Below, one piece after another: positions 17,327 to 26,684 of a DNA stretch of 64,000 bases. The DNA comes from Ga0077527 sp964531455 (GTDB taxonomy: Bacteria > Pseudomonadota > Gammaproteobacteria > Burkholderiales > SG8-41), in NCBI GenBank assembly GCA_964531455.1, contig CAZHFZ010000007.1, forward strand, positions 28,984 to 92,983, given 5' to 3'. The notes below the pieces were generated by a model that was given only the letters and a program-made list of their open reading frames with translations, searched no databases and was not told where the DNA came from. The position numbers were made by a program, and so were the translations under genes. Within the stretch, counting starts at the first letter, position 1. The number at the start of each line of letters is the position of its first letter.

Positions 17327-18313
17327 TTACTGAACCTTGATCCCCGCGCGCTTGACCACGTCCGCCCACTTCTTCATGTCAGCCAACATGAACTGGCGGA
17401 ACTCCTCAGGGGAGTTTGTGACCGCTTCGGAGCCATTGGCCTCGGCAATCTTGTTGAATTCGGCAGACCTCACATAGTTCGCGATCTCGGCATTGATCTT
17501 CGTCAGCAGCGGCTTGGGAATACGCGCCGGGCCCGACACGCCGTACCAGCCCACCACCTCGAATCCAGGCAACACTTCCGCCATCGCAGGCACATCCGGA
17601 GCGGCTTTGATGCGTTTCGGGCCACTGACGGCAATCGCACGCAGTTTTCCGGAACGCACCTGGGCAAATGCACCGGTCAGGCCCATGAAGTTATAGTGAT
17701 ATTCACCCTGGATCAAAGCCACAGCAGCCGGACCGGTGCCTTTGTAAGGGATATGCTGGCCCTGTGAACTGGTCATCAGCTTGAACAGTTCACCGGCAAG
17801 GTGGCCGCCGCTGCCAATGCCGGCGGAACCGAAGTTGATCGGATCCTTGGTGGTCTTCGCCCACTGCACGAAATCCTTCGCGGTTTTCGCAGGGTGTGAC
17901 GGATTGACAACCAGCAGCAAACCGCCGGAGGTCATCTGCGAAATAGGCGTGAAATCGTTGACCGGGTGGTAAGGCAGCTTGGCGATCAGTGCGGCATTGA
18001 CCGTATGTTGGTGATAAGGGATGAACAACGTGTAACCATCAGGAAGCGATTCCTGGACGATCTGCGCGCCGTTGACGCCGGAAGCACTGCCACGATTATC
18101 GACAATCGCCTGCTGGTTCCAGGCCTTGGTCAGATGATTCGCCAGCACCCGGGCAAGGAAGTCCGTAGTGCCGCCGGGTGCCGCCGGCGTGACAATGCGC
18201 ACCGGGCGGTTCGGATAACTGTCAGCCGACTGCGCGGAAGCAACTGGCGCAACAAGCCCCATTACAGCGAGTACGGCAGAAACACTCTTGGTCAAACGAA
18301 AAATGAATTGCAT
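17327..18313 (-). CDS. Bug-type periplasmic solute-binding protein (TTT family)
   Basis: A 328-residue periplasmic receptor of the tripartite tricarboxylate transporter (TctC/Bug) family. A signal peptide (ending APVASAQS) precedes the family motif YPNRPVRIVTPAAPGGTTDFLAR, and IPYKGTGPAA appears mid-protein. These proteins bind carboxylates or other small acids for TctA/TctB, neither of which is nearby. The ATG at 18313 follows an excellent ribosome-binding site (AGGAGGAAACA), so the 19 upstream in-frame codons are excluded. The ligand is unknown. Confidence 0.93.
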   Translation of the reverse strand: MQFIFRLTKSVSAVLAVMGLVAPVASAQSADSYPNRPVRIVTPAAPGGTTDFLARVLANHLTKAWNQQAIVDNRGSASGVNGAQIVQESLPDGYTLFIPYHQHTVNAALIAKLPYHPVNDFTPISQMTSGGLLLVVNPSHPAKTAKDFVQWAKTTKDPINFGSAGIGSGGHLAGELFKLMTSSQGQHIPYKGTGPAAVALIQGEYHYNFMGLTGAFAQVRSGKLRAIAVSGPKRIKAAPDVPAMAEVLPGFEVVGWYGVSGPARIPKPLLTKINAEIANYVRSAEFNKIAEANGSEAVTNSPEEFRQFMLADMKKWADVVKRAGIKVQ

Positions 18314-18705
18314 TGTTTCCTCCTGTTTTTTTTCAGTGACAGCCCCGAAAGAATACCGCAATGTGGACATCGGCGCATCACTTAGGCATCATTCCCCTTG
18401 CTGCAGGGTCGGGTTAGACTGCCAAAGCCGCGTGCCAGAAAACACCACAAAAAGCCGCGCGCCACAAAACAATAAGGCCAATAAGGCAAAGACACGATTC
18501 CGTACGACGGAAACTTCACTCATGCGTGCCCAGCACGCAGTCATGACTGCTTTGGACAAACCCGCCATTCAACTGCATTAATCAAGGCAGAAACCACAAC
18601 ATCAACTTCCGGATAACAAAAACAGACACCGGCTGATACGCCCTGCAGATCGGCCAGCAAACCATTTTTTTAAGCACAAGCATTACCAACACCAAGGGGA
18701 TTACC
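18314..18705. other. Intergenic region between divergent Bug receptor genes
   Basis: These 392 bases hold no convincing gene. They separate two Bug receptors transcribed away from each other and must contain both promoters. No operator-like inverted repeat stands out. Confidence 0.5.
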
Positions 18706-19662
18706 ATGAAACTTCACGTTTTTGCAGCTGCCGCACTGTGCGCATTTGGCGCAACCGCACAGGCACAGACTTACCCGTCGAAAACCGTGCGCATCATCGT
18801 TCCGTTTGCGCCCGGCGGCGGCTCCGACTTCATCGCCCGTGCAGTAGCGCCTTCGCTGTCCAAATCCATGGGACAGCAATTCGTCGTCGATAACCGTCCG
18901 GGCGCCGGCAGCACGCTGGGCAGCGAAATCGCGCTGAAATCCCCGGCTGACGGTTATACGCTGCTGCTGATCTCGGGCAGCTACACCACATCAGCCAGCC
19001 TGTACAAGAATCTGAAGTACGACACGCTGAATGACATGGCATCGGTAGTGCAGACAGAGAACGGCCCTTACGTGATCTCGACACATCCGTCGCTGCCGGT
19101 GAAAACCGTAAAGGATCTGGTGGCCATCGCCAAATCCAAACCGGGCCAGCTGAACTACGCCAGCACCGGCAACGGCGGCATCACCCACCTGTCGTCGGAA
19201 CTGTTCGCATTGCGCACCGGCATCAAAATCACCCACATCCCGTATAAAGGCACCGGCCCGGGTGTGGTCGACACGATCGCCGGCAACACGCAGATGATGG
19301 TTGCTGCGGTATCCGCGGTGATCGGCCATATCAATACCGGCCGACTGAAAGGCCTCGCCGTTTCTTCACCGAAGCGCCTGCCGGCAATGCCGAATACTCC
19401 GACCGTAATGGAGTCTGGTTTTAACTATCAGGTCAACAACTGGCACGGCATCATCGCCCCCAAAAATACGCCGAGAGCGGTCATCGACAAGCTGAATGCC
19501 GAAGTCAACAAGGCGATCAAGGATCCGGACTTCGCGAAGCGCATTGCGCAGGACGGCCTCGAGCCGGCAGGCGGCACGCCGGAAGCCTTTGAGGCCCTGC
19601 TCAAGCGTGAAGTGATGGAATGGGCAGAGGTGGTCAAGGCTGCCAACGTCAAGGCAGACTGA
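18706..19662 (+). CDS. Bug-type periplasmic solute-binding protein (TTT family)
   Basis: A 318-residue receptor with signal peptide FAAAALCAFGATAQAQ and the motif YPSKTVRIIVPFAPGGGSDFIAR. The ITHIPYKGTGPG segment near residue 180 and the C-terminal EWAEVVKAANVK are standard for the family. No tctA or tctB partner is adjacent. It is divergent from another Bug gene and followed by a terminator, so it is probably monocistronic. The ligand is unknown. Confidence 0.94.
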   Translation: MKLHVFAAAALCAFGATAQAQTYPSKTVRIIVPFAPGGGSDFIARAVAPSLSKSMGQQFVVDNRPGAGSTLGSEIALKSPADGYTLLLISGSYTTSASLYKNLKYDTLNDMASVVQTENGPYVISTHPSLPVKTVKDLVAIAKSKPGQLNYASTGNGGITHLSSELFALRTGIKITHIPYKGTGPGVVDTIAGNTQMMVAAVSAVIGHINTGRLKGLAVSSPKRLPAMPNTPTVMESGFNYQVNNWHGIIAPKNTPRAVIDKLNAEVNKAIKDPDFAKRIAQDGLEPAGGTPEAFEALLKREVMEWAEVVKAANVKAD

Positions 19663-19695
19663 AACGTCACAGGCACCGTTACAATAGCGGCACCC

Positions 19696-19732
19696 ACGGC
19701 CTCGCGGGCTACCCTGCGAGGCCGTTTTGTTT
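19696..19732 (+). terminator. Rho-independent terminator after Bug gene
   Basis: Stem ACGGCCTCGC (19696-19705) pairs with GCGAGGCCGT (19716-19725), followed by TTTTGTTTTG. It lies 34 bases beyond the upstream stop codon. Confidence 0.9.
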
Positions 19733-19773
19733 TGCGTGACCATCATTCCTGAACGACCCGGCATTCCTGCAAC

Positions 19774-21681
19774 ATGATCCAGTTCCGCAATCTCACCCTG
19801 GTCCGCGGCGCACGCGAACTGATCGCCGACGCCAGCGTACAAATCCATCCCGGCTGGCGCGTCGGCCTCACCGGCGCCAACGGCAGCGGAAAATCCAGCG
19901 TGTTCGCGCTGCTGCGCGGCGAATTGCAGGCTGAGCACGGCGACTGCGACATTCCCGCACCCTGGCGCATTGCCACGGTTTCCCAGGAAACTCCCGCGCT
20001 TGATACGCCAGCCATCGACTTTGTGCTCGACGGCGATACCGAACTGCGCACGCTGGAACACGAACTGAGCGATGCTGAAACTGCACACGCCGGAGAAAAA
20101 ATTGCCGACCTGCACGCCCGCCTTGATGACATCGGCGGCTACAGCGCAAAAGCACGTGCAGCCTCGTTACTTGCCGGCCTCGGTTTCGCCGATGCGGAGA
20201 CCAGCAGGCCGGTGCGCGAATTCTCCGGCGGCTGGCGCATGCGCCTCAACCTCGCGCAGGCGCTGATTTCCCGCGCCGACCTGCTGCTGCTTGATGAACC
20301 GACCAACCACCTCGACCTTGATGCCGTAGTCTGGCTTGAACAATGGCTGTCCGGCTTCAAGGGCACGCTGGTGGTGGTTTCGCATGATCGCGATTTCCTC
20401 GACGGCTGCGTCACCCATATCGCCAACATCCAGTCGGCAAAACTGACGCTGTACACCGGCAATTACTCGGCATTTGAAGATGCGCGTGCGGCGCAACTCG
20501 CGGCGCAACAAGCCACTTACGAAAAACAGACGCGCGTCATTGCCCACATGGAGTCTTTTGTCGCGCGCTTTCGCGCCAAGGCAACCAAAGCGAAGCAGGC
20601 GCAAAGCCGGCTCAAGGCATTGGCGCGTATGGAGCGTATTGCCGCGGCCCATGTCGATACGCCCTTTGAATTCACCTTCCCGCAGCCGGAAAAATCACCT
20701 AATACATTGATTTATTTAAATAAAATATCGGTGACTTATGGCGACCGGACGGTCTTGCGCGACATCGAAATGACGCTGGCGCCCGGCGCCCGCATCGGCC
20801 TGCTCGGTCCGAATGGCGCCGGTAAATCGACACTGATCAAACTGCTCGCCGGCGAAATGCCGCCTGCATCAGGACAGCGCAGCGAAGGCCGCGGACTCGT
20901 CATCGGTTACTTCGCGCAACACCAGCTGGAGCAACTGCGTCCCGACGAATCACCTTTGCAACATCTGCTGCGGCTGGAACCACAAACGCGCGAACAGGAA
21001 CTGCGTGATTATCTCGGTGGCTTCGATTTCCGCGGCCCGATGGCAGACCGCCCCGTCGCACCGTTCTCCGGCGGTGAAAAATCCCGCCTGGCGCTGGCTT
21101 TGCTGGTACGTCAAAAGCCCAATCTGCTGCTGCTCGACGAACCGACCAACCACCTCGATCTCGAAATGCGCCAGGCCCTGACCACGGCACTCGCCGAATA
21201 CGAAGGCAGTCTGGTGCTGGTGTCACATGACCGCGCGCTGCTGCGCACCGTATGTGATGATTTTCTGCTGGTCTGTGACGGCAATGTCGAGGAATTTGAT
21301 GGCGCCATCGAGGATTACATTAACTGGCTTGCCGCGCGCCGCGCAGCGCATGCCGGTGCCGGCAATGCGGCCGGAGTACAGGACAAGGCTGCGCGACGCG
21401 AAGCCCGCGAATCCGCCGCTGCCGATCGCCAGGCCCGGCTGGCCGCACGTCGCCCCTTGCTCAAGGAAGCCGAAAAACTGGATAAGGATTTGGCACGCTT
21501 GCAGCAGGAAAAACAGTTGATTGACGGGCAACTGGCGGATCCGGCGTTCTACGCCAATCCCGATCCTGAAAAACTGCGCACGCTGACGACCCGCCAACAG
21601 CAACTGGCTGCAACGATAGATGCCGCGGAACAACGCTGGCTGGAAGTGCACACCGAACTGGAAAACATCGGCGAAGCCTGA
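19774..21681 (+). CDS. yheS: ABC-F family ATPase YheS-like
   Basis: A 635-residue soluble protein with two ABC ATPase domains and no membrane segments, matching E. coli YheS in length and along its sequence. Walker A motifs are GANGSGKSS and GPNGAGKST; signature motifs are FSGGWRMRLNLAQAL and FSGGEKSRLALALL; both Walker B segments read LLLLDEPTNHLDL. ABC-F proteins act on ribosomes stalled at particular states. The linker-to-second-domain junction (20698-20731) is encoded by a run of unusually AT-rich codons. The C-terminal coiled coil is about residues 545-630. Confidence 0.93.
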   Translation: MIQFRNLTLVRGARELIADASVQIHPGWRVGLTGANGSGKSSVFALLRGELQAEHGDCDIPAPWRIATVSQETPALDTPAIDFVLDGDTELRTLEHELSDAETAHAGEKIADLHARLDDIGGYSAKARAASLLAGLGFADAETSRPVREFSGGWRMRLNLAQALISRADLLLLDEPTNHLDLDAVVWLEQWLSGFKGTLVVVSHDRDFLDGCVTHIANIQSAKLTLYTGNYSAFEDARAAQLAAQQATYEKQTRVIAHMESFVARFRAKATKAKQAQSRLKALARMERIAAAHVDTPFEFTFPQPEKSPNTLIYLNKISVTYGDRTVLRDIEMTLAPGARIGLLGPNGAGKSTLIKLLAGEMPPASGQRSEGRGLVIGYFAQHQLEQLRPDESPLQHLLRLEPQTREQELRDYLGGFDFRGPMADRPVAPFSGGEKSRLALALLVRQKPNLLLLDEPTNHLDLEMRQALTTALAEYEGSLVLVSHDRALLRTVCDDFLLVCDGNVEEFDGAIEDYINWLAARRAAHAGAGNAAGVQDKAARREARESAAADRQARLAARRPLLKEAEKLDKDLARLQQEKQLIDGQLADPAFYANPDPEKLRTLTTRQQQLAATIDAAEQRWLEVHTELENIGEA

Positions 21682-21770
21682 ATCGCGTAACCGGCACTGC
21701 CACGGTCCATTCCCCATTAAACTGCCGGTGTCAAAATCCAACGACACCGCAGTATCCGGACATCACCTCC

Positions 21771-24395
21771 ATGAAAGTGATCGCTGCAAATTTCCTGACC
21801 GGTCCCAATGTCCACTTCAGGGACTCGGCCGTGGTCATACGCTGCGACCTCGGGGAACTCGCGCAAATGCCGGGGCTTGCAGCGGTTCCTTCGACAAAGT
21901 GGCTGTCCAGCCGTTTACCCGCCGCGTTGCGATCTCTGGAAGCCGTATGGAACGAGGCGATTCAGGCGCACGGCACTTTGGTTGACGCTTTGCTCCATGT
22001 TGCGCTGGCACTGCAGCGCAGCCTGACCGTACAACCGGTCGTTCACGCACGCATACTGCTCATTTCCGGCGGCGAAGTGCAATTCGCGATGCGTTGCGAG
22101 GTCCCGGCGGTGGGCATGGCGGCCTGGGAAATGGCTGCAATCAGTTGTGCATTGTTCAGCGGCAATACGCTTGAGCCCGCAGCACTTTCGGCAAAGCTCA
22201 AACTCGTGACCCGGCGTTACCACGGTTTCCTTGAGTTCGCCCACGGCATGAGCTTGGATCCGATGACAATTGATCTGCTGCGTGCGGCCAGCCGACGCAA
22301 TCTGCCCTGGTACCGCATCGCGCCGCCACACCGCTTGGTGCAGATCGGCCAGGGCCGTCACGGCCGCCGACTGCATGAAACCCTGATCGATACCACCAAC
22401 TATGTCGCGGTACGCCTCGCCTCAAACAAAGCGGCAACCCACCAACTGCTGCGCCGCCTCGGTTTTCCGCAGCCGGTGCAACACCTGGTCCATGCGGTCG
22501 AACAAGCCGTACAGGCTGCAAACGCCATCGGATTCCCGGTGGCAGTCAAACCCTGGCGCGGCAGCAAGGGGGATGGCGTCAGTGTCGGGCTGGTCACAGC
22601 GGCTCAGGTCGAACAGGCCTTTCGGGCAGCGCTGAAAATCGACAGCGGCGGCGCCATCGTTGAATCCGTGATACCAGGCGACGATCACCGGCTGCTTGTT
22701 GTCGACAACAAGCTGCTGGCTGCAGCGCGCCGACTTCCGGCAATGGTGACGGGTGACGGCAAATCAACTGTCAAGGAACTGCTCACCGAACTCAACCGCG
22801 ATCCGCGCCGCGGCATCGGTTACCAGAAGCTGATGCAGGTCGTCGACATCGACCAGGAAACACTCGACGTACTGGCCGCCCAGCATTGCTCCTTGGATAC
22901 CATCCCCGCAGCAGGCCGGCGTGTGCTGCTGCGTCGCACTGCGAATATCGCACGCGGCGCCACTGCGATTGACGTCACCGCCATCATGCATCCTGACAAC
23001 ATCCGTCTCGCTGAAGACGTGGCGCGAGTGGTTGGCCTGGATGTGGCAGGCATTGATTTCCTGACAACGGACATTCGTCGTTCATGGCGTGAAGTTGGCG
23101 GCGGCATCATCGAGGTCAATCCCAATCCGGGCTTGCGCCCGCACTGGCTGGATAATCCCCAACAGCGAGATCTGAGCGGCCCTATTTTCGACCTGCTGCT
23201 GCGCGAGTCACCACCCGCGCGCATTCCCACCGCCTGTATTACCGGCAGCATCGGCAAAACCACGACCTGTCGAATGGTGGCGCATATCGTCGCCGCCAGC
23301 GGCCGCAGAGTCGGCCTGACCACCACCCAGGGCGCCTATATCGGCGACCGTACCTTGAAAAGCGGCGATTGCGCCGGCGGGATACCGGCGACCGACCTGC
23401 TGCTCGACCCGGCCGTCGAGGCCGGGGTTTTCGAAATTGCACGCGGAAGCCTGATCCGCTCAGGACTGGCACTGGATCGACTGGATGTCGGCGCGGTACT
23501 CAATGTGCTGGACAATCACCTCGGACTGGATGGCATCACCACCCGCGCTGCTCTGGCACAAGTAAAACGGCTGGTTGTTGAAAACGCCGACGAGATGGCC
23601 GTGCTCAATGCCGATGATCCGCTGTGCCTTGACATGCGCGAGCATGTACGCAGCCGCCGGCTATGCCTTTACAGCTGCAATCCGGAACATCCCGCATTGG
23701 TTGCACATGGCAAAACCGGCGGCTGCACGGTGACGCTGAGTGACACCGGTGCAGGACCGATCATCACCTTGCGCGAAGGCGGCCAGACACTGGGCGCCAT
23801 GGATGCCCGCGACATTCCGGCAACAGTGGGGGGCATTGCCCAAGGAAAAGCAGTCAATGCAGCGTTTGCAATCGCAATCGCCCACGGCATGGGCTTGTCG
23901 TTTGCAACCGCATCGACAGCGCTGCGCAGTTTTGTGTCCAGCCACAACACCAATCCGGGCCGGCTCAACTTCATCAGGGATCTCCCCTTCACCGCACTGA
24001 TCGACTGGACCGATGGGCCGGTTGCCACTGCGGAACTGGCCGCTGTCACGGGCGGACTGAAGGTTTCCGGTCAGCGCACGCTGTTGCTGACTGCCGTCGG
24101 CAACAGGCCCGACGAATTCATCATGGCCGCAGCAAGCGCCATTGCCGGACCATTCGACCACCACATCTGCTCCAACCACACCCACCTGCGTGGTCGAACG
24201 CCTGATGCGATCCCGGCGCTGCTGCGCTCAGGATTGATCAGCCGCGGCGTTTCAGCAGAATGTATCGAGTGTGTTACCGATTTCGGTCAGGCGCTTGAAC
24301 AAGCCATTTCCCGATCAGGTCCGGACGATCTTCTGGTCGTGGCAAGTTACGCGCCCGATACCGTCATCGACCGGCTACAGAAACTGCACAAATAA
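21771..24395 (+). CDS. cphA: Cyanophycin synthetase-like protein
   Basis: An 874-residue protein with the CphA architecture: an N-terminal domain, an ATP-grasp domain (about 215-470, with GFPVAVKPWRGSKGDGV) and a Mur-ligase-like domain (about 480-874). Cyanophycin synthetase polymerises aspartate and arginine into a nitrogen reserve. The Mur-domain P-loop reads TGSIGKTTT around Lys496 instead of the usual TGTNGKTTT, and the usual DH of the NxxxDHLG-type motif reads Asp581-Asn582-His583. ATP use by that half may therefore be altered. No cyanophycinase or second cphA is adjacent. It ends convergently with rquA. Confidence 0.85.
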   Translation: MKVIAANFLTGPNVHFRDSAVVIRCDLGELAQMPGLAAVPSTKWLSSRLPAALRSLEAVWNEAIQAHGTLVDALLHVALALQRSLTVQPVVHARILLISGGEVQFAMRCEVPAVGMAAWEMAAISCALFSGNTLEPAALSAKLKLVTRRYHGFLEFAHGMSLDPMTIDLLRAASRRNLPWYRIAPPHRLVQIGQGRHGRRLHETLIDTTNYVAVRLASNKAATHQLLRRLGFPQPVQHLVHAVEQAVQAANAIGFPVAVKPWRGSKGDGVSVGLVTAAQVEQAFRAALKIDSGGAIVESVIPGDDHRLLVVDNKLLAAARRLPAMVTGDGKSTVKELLTELNRDPRRGIGYQKLMQVVDIDQETLDVLAAQHCSLDTIPAAGRRVLLRRTANIARGATAIDVTAIMHPDNIRLAEDVARVVGLDVAGIDFLTTDIRRSWREVGGGIIEVNPNPGLRPHWLDNPQQRDLSGPIFDLLLRESPPARIPTACITGSIGKTTTCRMVAHIVAASGRRVGLTTTQGAYIGDRTLKSGDCAGGIPATDLLLDPAVEAGVFEIARGSLIRSGLALDRLDVGAVLNVLDNHLGLDGITTRAALAQVKRLVVENADEMAVLNADDPLCLDMREHVRSRRLCLYSCNPEHPALVAHGKTGGCTVTLSDTGAGPIITLREGGQTLGAMDARDIPATVGGIAQGKAVNAAFAIAIAHGMGLSFATASTALRSFVSSHNTNPGRLNFIRDLPFTALIDWTDGPVATAELAAVTGGLKVSGQRTLLLTAVGNRPDEFIMAAASAIAGPFDHHICSNHTHLRGRTPDAIPALLRSGLISRGVSAECIECVTDFGQALEQAISRSGPDDLLVVASYAPDTVIDRLQKLHK

Positions 24396-24420
24396 AGAAC
24401 GGACGGGGGTAAAGTCGGCC

Positions 24421-24445
24421 CATGACCGGACACGAGCCGGTCATG
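24421..24445. terminator. Hairpin between convergent cphA-like gene and rquA
   Basis: A 9-bp perfect inverted repeat CATGACCGG/CCGGTCATG with a 7-base loop. There is no U-tract, so intrinsic termination would be weak, but the position 25 bases after one stop and 12 bases beyond the other suits a shared 3' end. Confidence 0.55.
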
Positions 24446-24457
24446 CGCACAGCCGAA

Positions 24458-25201
24458 TCAGCGTCTGACGACAACTTTCTGGTACAAGCCGCCAAAGAAA
24501 GTCTGCTTTTCGATGTTCGCCAGCTTTATCGCTGACGGAATCCAGGCTGAAATTTCCCGCCGCCACAAATCCATCGCAAAAGGCTCCAGCCAGGTCAGGA
24601 CAGGCATCATCAAATAACGGAAAGGGTTGAACCAGCGCGGCCGGTGATAATCGACGAAGACGACCTTGCCGCCGGGCTTGACCACCCGCAGCGCCTCGGT
24701 CACGGTACGCGCGCGCACCGCCTCGGGCATTTCATGCAGAAGGAAAAAAAGCACGACATAGTCGTAACTGGCATCCGTAAATGCCAGATCGCCTGAATCC
24801 TGATGATGAACAGCGACCCGCGGATGGCCGTTGATCTTGCGCTTCAGATTGTCAATCTGCACCGGCGCAACGTCGGCGACATCCAGCGAGCCCTGCGGCC
24901 CGAGCTGACGGGCAAGCATTTCGGTGAAATCACCATAAACGCAGGCCACCTGGAGAATCTTGCCGGTTACCGGCGCGTTCAGCTCGGCAAAAACCGAGTC
25001 GCGCAGGCGGTTGTAGTTTCCCCAGAGGATCAGGTTGACCAGCCATTGCCGCTCAAAAACGCGTACCGCATTCGGGTGCACGTAGGCCCACCAGTAGGTT
25101 TGCTCCAGGTAACGCGGTATTGGCACCGGCGCTTTCAGCGCCGGTACAGGCACAGCGACACCCTCCCCGTCGACACGGCAGGCGGCAACTGCTTTCGTCA
25201 T
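24458..25201 (-). CDS. rquA: Rhodoquinone biosynthesis methyltransferase-like protein RquA
   Basis: A 247-residue class I methyltransferase-like protein. RquA is the key protein converting ubiquinone to rhodoquinone, a low-potential quinone used with fumarate reductase. The segment YLEQTYWWAYVHP at residues 31-43 and WLVNLILWGNYNRLRD (53-68) are RquA hallmarks not found in UbiE or UbiG. Motif I is non-canonical (QVACVYGDF, 84-92, no GxGxG), also as expected for RquA. It begins one base after the frdD stop, so it is the last gene of the frdABCD operon. That context independently supports the assignment. Confidence 0.9.
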   Translation of the reverse strand: MTKAVAACRVDGEGVAVPVPALKAPVPIPRYLEQTYWWAYVHPNAVRVFERQWLVNLILWGNYNRLRDSVFAELNAPVTGKILQVACVYGDFTEMLARQLGPQGSLDVADVAPVQIDNLKRKINGHPRVAVHHQDSGDLAFTDASYDYVVLFFLLHEMPEAVRARTVTEALRVVKPGGKVVFVDYHRPRWFNPFRYLMMPVLTWLEPFAMDLWRREISAWIPSAIKLANIEKQTFFGGLYQKVVVRR

Positions 25202-25202
25202 C

Positions 25203-25544
25203 TCAAATCCTCAAGAGGAAATAACCCGCAGCCAAAGTACCTGTTGCTGCTGCCAGGTACACGACCACTGCAACCAGACCATCTGCACGCACGCCAAAAT
25301 CGTGGAGTGTGACCCGCAACCGGTGTGCGGCATGCCACAACATGAGGAAGAGTATACCGAAGACCAGCAGCTTGCCGAACCAGTGGTCTGCAAAGGCGCG
25401 CAGATTGTCATAAGACATTAGTTCAGGCATTACGCCGAAAGCCGGCAACATGGTCAGCAATACCAGTGCCGGCGTCAGGAATGCAGTCACCGTGCCGCCT
25501 GCAGCGAACAATCCCCAGACAACCGGCTTGTTGGATTTGGCCAT
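25203..25544 (-). CDS. frdD: Fumarate reductase membrane anchor subunit FrdD
   Basis: A 113-residue integral membrane subunit with three hydrophobic helices (about residues 10-33, 53-74 and 88-110). It resembles FrdD of E. coli-type quinol:fumarate reductase, which with FrdC forms the haem-free quinone site in the inner membrane. The ATG at 25544 (MAKSNKP) is chosen over an upstream in-frame start that would overlap frdC. One base separates it from frdC and one from rquA. Confidence 0.88.
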   Translation of the reverse strand: MAKSNKPVVWGLFAAGGTVTAFLTPALVLLTMLPAFGVMPELMSYDNLRAFADHWFGKLLVFGILFLMLWHAAHRLRVTLHDFGVRADGLVAVVVYLAAATGTLAAGYFLLRI

Positions 25545-25545
25545 G

Positions 25546-25944
25546 TCAGAACACCCCCGCAAGGAACAGCAGCACAATCGATGCAATGAACCATCCGGCG
25601 TAATGCGCGCCGATGATCACGGCGCCCGGCAGGAACTTCTCGCCAATCTGGACCGGCATCGCCTTCGGCGTGACGTTGAACCACGACATCGAGTGATAAA
25701 TCGCGAACGCGAGGATCAGCAGTTGCAGTTGGACCCCAATGGGCGCCGTGAGGTTGTCCAGAAAAGTCTCCCACGCCTCACGCCCTTCGGACAGGCGCTT
25801 CAGCCCAACGAGCAAAACCAGTGCATGCAGGGCAATGAATACACAGGTAACCTCGCGCGCCATGTATCGCATGTATCGGGGGCTGCGCAAAAACCAGCGG
25901 TAACGGGACACTTCACGCACATAGGGTTTTCCGTGGGCACTCAT
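25546..25944 (-). CDS. frdC: Fumarate reductase membrane anchor subunit FrdC
   Basis: A 132-residue membrane anchor with three helices (about 30-50, 67-87 and 108-130). The N-terminal KPYVREVSRYRWFLRSPRYMRYMARE and the FxxxHxxSWFNVTPKAMPV loop match FrdC of E. coli-type fumarate reductase. With FrdD it binds quinol; E. coli FrdC/FrdD carry no haem. The start overlaps the frdB stop by 4 bases. Confidence 0.92.
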   Translation of the reverse strand: MSAHGKPYVREVSRYRWFLRSPRYMRYMAREVTCVFIALHALVLLVGLKRLSEGREAWETFLDNLTAPIGVQLQLLILAFAIYHSMSWFNVTPKAMPVQIGEKFLPGAVIIGAHYAGWFIASIVLLFLAGVF

Positions 25945-26684
25945 TTTTTGCTCCCGGGGAGAAGATGCTCCTGATACCAGTCGACCGTACTCTTGATTTT
26001 GACCTGCTGCAGCGCCCCGGCCGGATCAACGTGTTCCGGACAGACTTCCGAACAGGCGCCGACAAATGAACATTCCCACACCCCTTCATTGGAAGCGATT
26101 TCCTGCTGCCGCTGTTCACGCCCGCCGTCGCGCGAATCCTCGTTGTAACGATGCGCCAGCGAAATCGCCGCGGGACCGATGAACTTGGGCACCAGCCCGT
26201 ATTCCGGACAGGCGGCATAACAGAGCATGCAGTTGATGCACAGCGTGTATTGCTTGTATTTCTTCAATTCGGCCGGCGACTGCCTGAATTCGCCCGCCTC
26301 GACCGGTTGGTCTTCCCTGGGGATCAGGTAGGGCTTGACGCGTTTGAGCTTGGTCACGAAATCGTCAATTACCGTGACCAGATCGCGCTGGATCGGAAAA
26401 TTGGCCAGCGGTTCGACGCGTATCACGCCCTCATATTCACGCAGGAAAGCCTTGCACGCCAGTTTCGGCTCGCCATTGATCATCATGCCGCAGCTGCCGC
26501 ACACGGCCATATGGCAGGACCAGCGGTAACTCAGTGTCGGATCAATGGCTTCCTTGACGTGATTCAGCGCATCGAGCACCACCCACTCATTCATGCAGGG
26601 TACGCTGTAACGCTGAAAGCGCGGCGCGGCATCCGTTTCCGGATTAAAACGCAGCACCTCCAGTTCGACGATGCGCTCGCTCAT
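25941..26684 (-). CDS. frdB: Fumarate reductase iron-sulfur subunit FrdB
   Basis: A 247-residue electron-transfer subunit with three clusters. The [2Fe-2S] ligands are in CHMAVCGSCGMMINGEPKLAC, where the CGSCGMM block is especially FrdB-like. The [4Fe-4S] and [3Fe-4S] ligands are in CINCMLCYAACPEYG and CSFVGACSEVCPEHVDP. It passes electrons from quinol at FrdC/FrdD to the FrdA flavin. It overlaps frdA and frdC by 4 bases each. Confidence 0.96.
   Translation of the reverse strand: MSERIVELEVLRFNPETDAAPRFQRYSVPCMNEWVVLDALNHVKEAIDPTLSYRWSCHMAVCGSCGMMINGEPKLACKAFLREYEGVIRVEPLANFPIQRDLVTVIDDFVTKLKRVKPYLIPREDQPVEAGEFRQSPAELKKYKQYTLCINCMLCYAACPEYGLVPKFIGPAAISLAHRYNEDSRDGGREQRQQEIASNEGVWECSFVGACSEVCPEHVDPAGALQQVKIKSTVDWYQEHLLPGSKK

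Noticed and set aside
24458..25201. Alternative assignment of the frd-linked methyltransferase as UbiE or UbiG
   Set aside because: Motif I lacks GxGxG, and the YWWAYVHP and WLVNLILWGNY segments are RquA-specific in my knowledge of the family.
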